In this document: in pieces, positions 1-5,262 of the stretch
How positions within the stretch are numbered: position 1 is the stretch's first letter
Layout: each line of letters begins with the position of its first letter
NCBI GenBank assembly: GCA_028871775.1
Contig: JAGWMH010000136.1
Span: 1 to 5,262 of the forward strand
Reading direction: 5' to 3'
Origin: Betaproteobacteria bacterium
GTDB taxonomy: Bacteria; Pseudomonadota; Gammaproteobacteria; Burkholderiales; Gallionellaceae
Length of the DNA stretch: 5,262 nt
Program-made: the position numbers and the translations under genes
The notes under the pieces: generated by a model
The model's database searches: none
The model's input: the letters and a program-made list of their open reading frames with translations, nothing else
What the model was told of the DNA's origin: nothing

Positions 1-1
1 A

Positions 2-1813
2 GCCGAGGAAACTGCGGCTCCAGCGGCAGCGGCTCCAGCGGCAGCGGCTCCAGCGGCAGCGGCTCCAGCGGCAGCGGCTCCAGCGGCAGCGGCTCCAGCG
101 GCAGCGGCAGCGGCAGCGGCTCCAGCAGCGGTAACTTACCCGCCGGCGCCAAAATTAACTGCAGCGGATTATCCCCAAATAAACGGTGTGAATCCCCGTG
201 TGGCAGTGTGGCTCGTGGCGCAGTTGCATCTCTGGCTAGGGGCGTTTGTGGTGGCGGTGCCGATGTTCGTGTTTATCATCGAGACCATCGGCATGATGAC
301 TCGGGACGAGCGCTATGACAACATGGCTTATGAGTTTATCAAGGTCAGCATCACCGCCTACTCGCTCACTGCAATTATGGGCGGCTTGCTATCCTTCTGC
401 CTGGTTCTCTTCTATCCGGACCTGTTCAAGTATCTGGCCTTGATCTTCAAGGAGAGCATGTTTGCATACGCGCTGCTGTTTTTCGCCGAGAGCGCGGTCC
501 TGTACATCTATTATTATGGTTGGCACTGGCTGCAGGGTGGGAACAGAAAGTGGGTGCACCTGACCTTTGGGTTATTGCTCAATGCGTTTGGTATTACGCT
601 TATGTTACTGGCAAATTCCTGGACGACCTTCATGATGAGCCCGGCGGCCGTGGATGCGGCGGGTGTATTCAACGGGAACACATGGGAAGCGATCCATAAT
701 TTCCTGTGGAACCCGATCAACATCCACCGCGTGGTCGCCAACGTGGCGTATGGTGGTTCGATTGTCGGCGCCTATGCTGGCTTCAAGTTCCTCAGCGCCA
801 AGAACAAGGAAGAACGCGCCCATTATGACTGGGTGGGTTACAACGCCAATTTCATTGCCATTGCGGCGCTGCTGCCGTTGCCCTTCGCCGGTTATTATCT
901 CACCGCCGAGTTGTATGCCTATAGCCAGCAGATGGGCATTACCCTGATGGGTGGCGTGTTCGCCTGGATATTCATCATCCAGGCGGTGCTGATCGGCGCA
1001 CTGTTTCTGTCGGCCAACTACTATCTGTGGTGCGGCATGGGGCGCAGCGATGGCGCATCTCGATACAATGGCAGGATCAAATTCATCGCCATTGTCCTGG
1101 TTGCTGCTTTCCTGGTGTGGTTTACGCCGCATACCTTGGTGCTCACCAATTCCGAACTCAAGAGTCTCGGCGGGCCCTACCATAAATACCTGGGTGTGTT
1201 TGGCATCATGCCGGCAAAAAACACGGCGGTGAACTTCTTGCTCACGTTTACCTTCATGAGCTTCATGTTCTACCGGCGCGCCAATAAAGTCGCCACCGTG
1301 TCTTGGGCGACAACCGGCAATGCGATTCAGATAGCCCTGTTTACCATGGGCCTCATTAACATCGTGACGCTGGGTGTCTATTACGGCTATTTCACCAACA
1401 CGGTGTACAAGGTGGCGGCCTCCATACCGCAGGTTCTGACCACCTTGACCATCATCATCGTCAGTACGGTTATAGACACGCTGATGTATAAGGGGGCGAA
1501 AGATGTGGCGCCGTTGCACTGGGGGCGTATGCCCGCCCGGTCGCAATACGCGCTGTTCCTGCTGGCCGTGTCTTTTACCTGGCTGATGGGGCTGATGGGT
1601 TACGTCCGCTCGGGTATACGCCAGCATTGGCACGTATCCAACATTTTCCGTGACGCATCTCCCGATGCCTATACCCCGACTTTGGGTTATGCGGCCAACG
1701 TCATAACGGTCGGCACGATCATATTCATGGCCATGGTCATCTTTGTGTTCTGGCTGAGCACGATTAGTGGCAAACATGTGGTTGCCAAAGGTTATTGGAA
1801 GGAGCAAGCATGA
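2..1813 (+). CDS. Cytochrome bd-like oxidase subunit I (CydA-related), 5' end outside window
   Basis: Integral membrane protein with about 13 hydrophobic helices, related to the haem-bearing subunit I of cytochrome bd oxidases. The frame is open from base 2 without a stop, so 603 residues are visible and the true start lies upstream. The GTG at 188 has no convincing ribosome binding site and is probably not the start. Visible residues 1-62 are an Ala/Pro repeat and a short linker; the membrane core follows. Counting from the 188 codon, H14 in AQLH matches E. coli CydA H19, LLFFAES (E101) matches LMAFFLES (E107), YYYGW matches FFFGW, and NPINIHRVVANVAYGG matches the helix bearing CydA H186. 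The H186 position is A184, with H180 one turn earlier. The hydrophilic Q-loop is absent: helix 6 runs almost directly into helix 7. A late RQHWHV motif (478-483) resembles the GRQPW region. No CydB partner is seen. The adjacent c-type cytochromes suggest electron exchange with haem c rather than, or as well as, quinol. Family is fairly sure; function is inferred. Confidence 0.8.
   Translation, partial: AEETAAPAAAAPAAAAPAAAAPAAAAPAAAAPAAAAAAAAPAAVTYPPAPKLTAADYPQINGVNPRVAVWLVAQLHLWLGAFVVAVPMFVFIIETIGMMTRDERYDNMAYEFIKVSITAYSLTAIMGGLLSFCLVLFYPDLFKYLALIFKESMFAYALLFFAESAVLYIYYYGWHWLQGGNRKWVHLTFGLLLNAFGITLMLLANSWTTFMMSPAAVDAAGVFNGNTWEAIHNFLWNPINIHRVVANVAYGGSIVGAYAGFKFLSAKNKEERAHYDWVGYNANFIAIAALLPLPFAGYYLTAELYAYSQQMGITLMGGVFAWIFIIQAVLIGALFLSANYYLWCGMGRSDGASRYNGRIKFIAIVLVAAFLVWFTPHTLVLTNSELKSLGGPYHKYLGVFGIMPAKNTAVNFLLTFTFMSFMFYRRANKVATVSWATTGNAIQIALFTMGLINIVTLGVYYGYFTNTVYKVAASIPQVLTTLTIIIVSTVIDTLMYKGAKDVAPLHWGRMPARSQYALFLLAVSFTWLMGLMGYVRSGIRQHWHVSNIFRDASPDAYTPTLGYAANVITVGTIIFMAMVIFVFWLSTISGKHVVAKGYWKEQA
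14..130 (+). repeat. 15-bp in-frame tandem repeat encoding Ala-Ala-Pro-Ala-Ala
   Basis: Six perfect head-to-tail copies of GCGGCTCCAGCGGCA occupy 14-103. Two copies of the 6-base sub-unit GCGGCA follow (104-115), then a diverged seventh unit, GCGGCTCCAGCAGCG (116-130). The unit length is a multiple of three, so changes in copy number keep the frame and only alter the length of an Ala/Pro-rich segment. The frame is the one that continues into the bd-like membrane protein. Such Ala/Pro stretches commonly act as extended, flexible inter-domain linkers. The perfect copies suggest recent expansion by slippage or recombination. Confidence 0.95.
1799..1804 (+). promoter_or_regulatory. Ribosome binding site for the dihaem cytochrome c gene
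   Basis: AAGGAG lies 5 bases before the ATG at 1810. It sits inside the last codons of the bd-like gene and favours the ATG at 1810 over the in-frame TTG at 1795, which the site itself would overlap. The ATG shares ATGA with the upstream stop codon (1811-1813), the classic arrangement for translational coupling. Confidence 0.75.
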
Positions 1814-2619
1814 ATATCTTTTTAAAGGTTGCCGCTTTCAGTCTGGTGATGGTTGCGGGATTTTGGGGGTTTGCCAGTTTTGGCATCCCGCAGATAAAAC
1901 CCGCACCGCCACCCGTGGAGGAGAAGGTGGATCTTGGTGCCATGACCATGGATCAATTCATCGCGTTGGGCGGGAAGATTTTTAACGGCAAAGGCACTTG
2001 CACCCTGTGCCACAACAAGATGGGCCGGGCGCCGATGCTGAGTGATATTGGCAAAAATGCGCCCTTGCGTTTAAAGGATCCCCGTTACAAGGGCACGGCA
2101 AAAACTATCGAAGAGTATATATTTGAGTCCATGACGAAACCATCTATGTATGTGGTTGCCGGATTCGGCAAGTCAGGTACCAACGATACCGAAAGCCCGA
2201 TGCCCGATGTCACCGGTGGCGGCATCGGACTCAATCCGGTTGAGGTCAAGGCGGTCATCGCTTACCTTCAGGATGCGGGCGGCGCCGAAGTGACGGTCGA
2301 AATTCCCGCAATGCCCAAAGCAGGGGCGGAAGCCCCCAAGGCGGAGGAAGCTGCCCCGCTGAAAACGGCTCAGGAGGTCATTGCCAAGTTTGGCTGCGGA
2401 GCCTGTCACAAGGTTGCGGGCCAGACCGGCGAGATAGGACCGAATCTCACCAAGATTGGCGCAACAAAGAACAAGGACTATATACGGCAGTCGATACTCG
2501 ATCCCGATGCGGTGATCGCAAAAGGATACCCGGCGGGCATGATGCCCAAGACATTTGGTGAGCAAATGAAAGCGAAGGAGCTTGAGATGCTGGTGGATTA
2601 CTTGGCAGGATCGAAATAA
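1810..2619 (+). CDS. Membrane-anchored dihaem cytochrome c
   Basis: Periplasmic electron carrier of 269 residues with two class I cytochrome c domains. Residues 5-26 form a hydrophobic N-terminal segment with no clear AxA cleavage site, so it probably stays as a membrane anchor. A Pro-rich stretch (PAPPPVEE, about 31-38) follows. Domain 1 carries CTLCH (C64, C67, H68) with M131 in SPMPD as the likely sixth ligand. An Ala/Glu/Pro-rich linker (about 160-185) leads to domain 2 with CGACH (C196, C199, H200), a GPNL motif typical of class I cytochromes, and M244 or M245 in AGMMPKTF as the likely ligand. The start is the ATG overlapping the upstream stop, with a strong ribosome binding site; a TTG at 1795 would add five residues. 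Close coupling to the bd-like gene suggests the protein is a subunit or direct redox partner of that enzyme. The c-haem assignment is firm; the partner is inferred. Confidence 0.9.
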   Translation: MNIFLKVAAFSLVMVAGFWGFASFGIPQIKPAPPPVEEKVDLGAMTMDQFIALGGKIFNGKGTCTLCHNKMGRAPMLSDIGKNAPLRLKDPRYKGTAKTIEEYIFESMTKPSMYVVAGFGKSGTNDTESPMPDVTGGGIGLNPVEVKAVIAYLQDAGGAEVTVEIPAMPKAGAEAPKAEEAAPLKTAQEVIAKFGCGACHKVAGQTGEIGPNLTKIGATKNKDYIRQSILDPDAVIAKGYPAGMMPKTFGEQMKAKELEMLVDYLAGSK

Positions 2620-2621
2620 TC

Positions 2622-3401
2622 ATGACAAAAAAGAGACTCATTCCCCGCTTGTTGCAGCTCGTCCTCATAATCATTGGGGTGTATTTCGGCTTCATCCTGC
2701 TGTTCGACGTGGCGCTGCACCAGATCATCCCAAAAAGCCTGCTCACCATGTATATGCTGTTCGTGGTGGCCGGTACGGCCATGGTGTTCACCTTTACCGA
2801 GGAAGGAGCTCAGGAACTGGTGGGCCCGATCAAGGCCTTGGTCGAGGACCCGTCCAAGAAGATGATACGAAACGTGGTATTTGTTATCGTGCCATTGCTG
2901 GCCGGCTACTATACCTACACCAGCATGCTGCCCAGCTTCGAGGCGCCGATGGAACTTCGTACCATCCACCCTGCGCCTCCGTCCAAGTTCAAGGCGTTTG
3001 GCAAGAGCTATAACCTCACCACACTGCAGAACCCCTACCGGAAATTCGAGAAGGAAGATCCGGCGAAATTCAAGGGATTGGTCAAGGAAGGTGGCGATGT
3101 TTATATCAAGAACTGCCAGTACTGCCACGGCGATAAACTGGACGGCAACGGCCCTTACGCATCGGGTCTGAACCCCACTCCCCTCAATTTCCAGGACGTG
3201 GGCACGATCGCGCAATTGCAGGAATCTTTCCTGTTCTGGCGCATCTCCACCGGTGGCCCGGGGCTGCCCCAGGAGGCCGCACCGTGGATTTCGGCCATGC
3301 CTGTCTGGCAAGATTACTTGACCGAGGATGAGATATGGAAGGTAATTCTGTTCTTGTACAACTATACCGGCAGAGCACCGAGGTCGTGGGCAAATGAATA
3401 A
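2622..3401 (+). CDS. Membrane protein with three N-terminal helices and a monohaem cytochrome c domain
   Basis: A 259-residue protein with a basic N-terminus (MTKKRLIPR) and helices at about 11-32, 38-58 and 83-101. The loop between helices 2 and 3 carries several charged residues and ends in a KKMIR cluster next to helix 3. The positive-inside rule puts the N-terminus in the cytoplasm and everything after helix 3 in the periplasm. The periplasmic part (about 102-259) holds one class I cytochrome c domain: CQYCH (C165, C168, H169), then GDKLDGNGPYA typical of these folds, and M226 in SAMPVW as the likely second axial ligand, followed by the usual C-terminal helix (LTEDEIWKVILFLYNY). The gene starts 2 bases after the previous stop; an AGGA at 2607-2610 is a weak, rather distant ribosome binding site, so coupling is likely. 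I infer a membrane-embedded cytochrome subunit of the same complex. I do not recognise the three-helix part as a named domain. Confidence 0.88.
   Translation: MTKKRLIPRLLQLVLIIIGVYFGFILLFDVALHQIIPKSLLTMYMLFVVAGTAMVFTFTEEGAQELVGPIKALVEDPSKKMIRNVVFVIVPLLAGYYTYTSMLPSFEAPMELRTIHPAPPSKFKAFGKSYNLTTLQNPYRKFEKEDPAKFKGLVKEGGDVYIKNCQYCHGDKLDGNGPYASGLNPTPLNFQDVGTIAQLQESFLFWRISTGGPGLPQEAAPWISAMPVWQDYLTEDEIWKVILFLYNYTGRAPRSWANE
3380..3384 (+). promoter_or_regulatory. Possible ribosome binding site for the start at 3394
   Basis: GAGGT lies 9 bases before the ATG at 3394, inside the end of the upstream gene. The competing ATG at 3421 has only GGGA (3411-3414) 6 bases ahead. This modestly favours 3394, although the ATG at 3421 gives the more compact signal peptide. 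Confidence 0.4.
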
Positions 3402-4947
3402 TCGGCGATTGGGAAAAATAATGAGTCCTGTAAATAAACTAGCTCTCCTAACCTTCTGTACCGCGTTATTTATGGCGGGGTCGGCAGCAGCCAAACCTGG
3501 CACTGCCGCCAAGGGCAAGGAAATATACGACAAGCGTTGTACCTGGTGCCACGGTGCTGACGGTGCGGGTGACGGTGCAGCCAAAGACCGCCTCAATCCG
3601 CCGCCCCGTGATTTCACTTCCGGCAACTACAAGATCAGAACCTCTGCGTTCGACGACATGGTGCCTACTGACGACGACGTGTTTCGCATGATACGCGACG
3701 GCATGCCGAACACCGCCATGCCGAGTTGGAGCAGTTTGCTTTCCGAACAGGATATGTGGGACTTGGTGGCTTACGTCAAGTCTTTCGCCAAATATGACAA
3801 GCCGCCTGCCAAGCTGGTTGAATACGGCACTCAGATCAAGAGTTCGGCTGAGAGCATAGAGAAGGGAAAGAAGCTGTTTGAAGAGGGCGACCGCTGTGTG
3901 GAATGCCATGGCAAGGCCGGCAAAGGCAGCGCCAGCAAGCGGCTCAAGGGTGATGCCGGCGAGCGCACGTGGCCACGCAACCTGACCAAGCCATGGATCT
4001 TCCGCGGCAGCAACGATCCTAAGGACATTTACACGCGGATTTCCACGGGCATTGCCGGAACCGAGATGCCGTCCTTTGCCGATCCCAAGAGCAAGAAGAA
4101 GCTCACGGAAGAGGAGCGCTGGCATGTGGCCAACTATGTAGCTTCCTTGGCCAAGGGCAAAGATAAGACAGTCAATGCGGAAAACACCGTTGTCAAGGCG
4201 GATAAGGTGGAGGGCGAATTGCCGAGCACCGTGGAAGATGAGCGCTGGGAAAAAACCTCGCCCACCACTTTTTATCTGGTTCCTCAGATCATCGGGGGAG
4301 AGCGTTTTTTCACACCTTCCGATGACACCATCACGGTGCGGGCGATGTACAACGACAAGACCGTTGCGATGCTGCTGGAATGGGACGATCGCACCAAGAG
4401 CATTCCCGGAGACGATGCTGCGGAGAAGATCGCAGATGCACCGATTGCGGAAGACGGTGTAGCGGTGCAACTGCCCGTCGAGATACCTAAGGAAATGCAA
4501 AAGCCTTATTTCGGTATGGGTGATGCGACTCACCCGGTGAATATCTGGCACTGGAAGAGTGGCACCAAGGACGCAGGCGAGACCGTCAACCTTCTCAACA
4601 GCAAAGGGTTCAAGGAAATCGAGAAACGCGATGCTGCCGGGGTCGGCCTGAAAGCGAAGTCGAGTTATGTCGACGGTACCTGGAAGGTGTTGATAACCAG
4701 GCCGCTCACCACTTCTTCGGCTGACAAGGATATCCAGTTCAGCGAAGGCCGTTTTATTCCTATAGCATTTGCTGCATGGGATGGCAGCAACAGCGAAAAG
4801 GGTTCGAAGCACACCATGACAACCTGGTACTGGCTGCTGCTGAAACCGGCAACTGGATCCAAACCTCTTATTACAGCACTGATTGTTGCAGGGCTGTTTT
4901 TAGGCGGCCTGCTCTGGTGGGCGCGCAGCGCCAAATCAGCTGCCTGA
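3394..4947 (+). CDS. Dihaem cytochrome c fused to an ethylbenzene-dehydrogenase-type haem b domain, C-terminal anchor
   Basis: Exported 517-residue electron-transfer protein in four parts. A Sec signal peptide with hydrophobic core at about 16-30 ends in SAAA before KPG (near residue 33). Cytochrome c domain 1 has CTWCH (C49, C52, H53) and M109 in TAMPSW. Domain 2 has CVECH (C168, C171, H172) and M225 in TEMPSF. Residues about 275-485 resemble the haem b domain of gamma subunits of DMSO-reductase-family enzymes (EbdC, SerC, ClrC, NxrC): RAMYND, LLEWDD, GVAVQLP, FGMGD and AAWDGSNSEKGSKHTMTTWYW. By analogy with EbdC, M375 and a lysine near 469-472 are candidate haem b ligands. A helix at 490-509 (LITALIVAGLFLGGLLWW) anchors the C-terminus. 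The gene overlaps the upstream stop by 8 bases if it starts at 3394; a start at 3421 would give 508 residues. No molybdoenzyme catalytic subunit is visible, so the haem b domain may serve the bd-like complex instead. Domain calls are good; partner is inferred. Confidence 0.87.
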   Translation: MNNRRLGKIMSPVNKLALLTFCTALFMAGSAAAKPGTAAKGKEIYDKRCTWCHGADGAGDGAAKDRLNPPPRDFTSGNYKIRTSAFDDMVPTDDDVFRMIRDGMPNTAMPSWSSLLSEQDMWDLVAYVKSFAKYDKPPAKLVEYGTQIKSSAESIEKGKKLFEEGDRCVECHGKAGKGSASKRLKGDAGERTWPRNLTKPWIFRGSNDPKDIYTRISTGIAGTEMPSFADPKSKKKLTEEERWHVANYVASLAKGKDKTVNAENTVVKADKVEGELPSTVEDERWEKTSPTTFYLVPQIIGGERFFTPSDDTITVRAMYNDKTVAMLLEWDDRTKSIPGDDAAEKIADAPIAEDGVAVQLPVEIPKEMQKPYFGMGDATHPVNIWHWKSGTKDAGETVNLLNSKGFKEIEKRDAAGVGLKAKSSYVDGTWKVLITRPLTTSSADKDIQFSEGRFIPIAFAAWDGSNSEKGSKHTMTTWYWLLLKPATGSKPLITALIVAGLFLGGLLWWARSAKSAA

Positions 4948-4954
4948 TAGTCGT

Positions 4955-4960
4955 AAAGGA
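4955..4960 (+). promoter_or_regulatory. Ribosome binding site for the small membrane protein
   Basis: AAAGGA ends 6 bases before the ATG at 4967. This good match and spacing supports translation of the 70-residue frame. It also argues against the out-of-frame ATG at 4962, which is only 1 base from it. Confidence 0.65.
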
Positions 4961-4966
4961 CATGCT

Positions 4967-5179
4967 ATGAAAGAAGCTGAGTATTGCAGTCGCGGCGTCA
5001 AGACCAAAATAATAGGATTCATCCTGATGCTCCTGGGCTTGCTGGATAGCCTGCTGTCCTTGCGCGGCGGGATGCCTGCCTACCAGTATCTGCTCCTCAT
5101 TTTATTCGGGGCATGCGTGTTTGCCATTGGTGCGGTTCGCGGCGGGAGGCGGCAGCCTCCCGAAATAGCCGAAGTATAA
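4967..5179 (+). CDS. Small two-helix membrane protein, function unknown
   Basis: A 70-residue protein that I do not recognise. It has a short charged N-terminus (MKEAEYCSRGVKTK), a hydrophobic helix at about 15-32, a short turn with RGGMPAYQ, a second helix at about 40-58, and a basic, Pro-containing tail (RGGRRQPPEIAEV). Basic residues at both ends predict a hairpin with both termini in the cytoplasm. It has no CxxCH motif and no histidine, and its two cysteines (C7, C50) are far apart. It begins 19 bases after the cytochrome gene stop with a good ribosome binding site on the same strand, so it probably belongs to the operon. It could be an assembly or stabilising subunit, comparable in role only to small accessory subunits such as CydX, which it does not resemble (CydX is shorter with one helix). 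It may equally be an unrelated passenger. Confidence 0.65.
   Translation: MKEAEYCSRGVKTKIIGFILMLLGLLDSLLSLRGGMPAYQYLLLILFGACVFAIGAVRGGRRQPPEIAEV
5143..5162 (+). other. GC-rich hairpin at the end of the small membrane protein gene
   Basis: CGGGAGGC and GCCTCCCG form a perfect 8-bp inverted repeat around a 4-base GGCA loop. The repeat lies inside the last codons of the small gene, 14 bases before its stop codon begins. No run of T follows, so it is not a standard Rho-independent terminator. It could act as a 3' mRNA-stabilising stem or a weak pause site near the operon end, or be a by-product of the GGC/CCT-rich coding sequence. Confidence 0.4.
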
Positions 5180-5262
5180 GCAATCTACTTCAGGGATCAC
5201 ACCCCAGTCATCCTTAGCAGTCAGCCAGCAATCTTCAGATGCCGATGCCTGCTTCTCGGTAA

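Noticed and set aside
14..130. CRISPR array or intergenic regulatory repeat
   Set aside because: The units are only 15 bp, directly abutting with no spacers, and in frame within a coding sequence.
188..190. GTG at 188 as the start of the bd-like protein
   Set aside because: The same frame is open back to the window edge through the Ala/Pro repeat, and no Shine-Dalgarno sequence precedes the GTG.
1795..1797. TTG at 1795 as the start of the dihaem cytochrome
   Set aside because: The AAGGAG at 1799-1804 is downstream of the TTG and correctly spaced for the ATG at 1810.
605..1807. Long minus-strand frame of about 400 codons
   Set aside because: It lies opposite the bd-like gene, and its translation is rich in His, Arg, Gly and Gln with no recognisable domain. 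It is a shadow of the real gene.
3403..3423. Twin-arginine export signal from the RR near the N-terminus of the dihaem/haem b protein
   Set aside because: The context NNRRLGKIM lacks the S/T-RRxFLK consensus, and c-type cytochromes are exported unfolded through Sec before haem attachment.
2598..3626. Minus-strand frame of about 342 codons
   Set aside because: It runs across two well-supported cytochrome genes on the other strand and shows no motif.
3466..4812. Minus-strand frame of about 448 codons
   Set aside because: It mirrors the dihaem/haem b protein, whose CxxCH motifs and domain order are clear. The antisense product has no coherent features.

Overview
The window looks bacterial and holds one tightly packed plus-strand gene cluster for a membrane-bound, multi-haem respiratory or electron-transfer module. 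The order is: a cytochrome bd-like integral membrane subunit cut by the left edge (2-1813), a membrane-anchored dihaem cytochrome c (1810-2619), a three-helix membrane protein with a C-terminal monohaem cytochrome c domain (2622-3401), a dihaem cytochrome c fused to an ethylbenzene-dehydrogenase-type haem b domain with a C-terminal anchor (3394-4947), and a small two-helix membrane protein of unknown function (4967-5179). The joints are a 4-base ATGA overlap, a 2-base gap, an 8-base overlap (or a 19-base gap if the alternative start is used) and a 19-base gap, so the genes are almost certainly one transcript. Any promoter lies left of the window.

The main structural observation is at the left edge. 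Bases 14-130 are a tandem repeat whose 15-bp unit encodes Ala-Ala-Pro-Ala-Ala. It is in the same open frame as the bd-like protein, with no stop between them. The GTG at 188 is therefore probably not the real start: the gene begins outside the window, and its first visible part is an Ala/Pro-rich linker that probably joins an unseen N-terminal segment or domain to the membrane core.

The bd-like protein aligns by eye with the N-terminal half of CydA (one high-spin haem His, the FFxES motif, the GW after it, the NP motif before helix 5). It lacks the long hydrophilic quinol-binding Q-loop, and the canonical haem b558 His position appears to be Ala, with a His one helical turn away. No CydB is seen. 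The cluster carries five CxxCH haem c sites plus one predicted haem b site. A reasonable inference is a complex that passes electrons between periplasmic c-type haems and the bd-like membrane subunit, either as a terminal oxidase or as an electron-entry device. The direction cannot be settled from sequence.

The organism is a Gram-negative bacterium with periplasmic c-type cytochromes, moderately high GC and proteobacteria-like codon use. From memory, bd-like subunits and c-haem/ethylbenzene-dehydrogenase-type proteins of this sort occur in chemolithotrophs such as nitrite oxidisers (Nitrospira) and related autotrophs. I infer a chemolithotrophic or respiratory-versatile bacterium, perhaps a betaproteobacterium, but cannot name it. 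Bases 5180-5262 hold no gene I can support.
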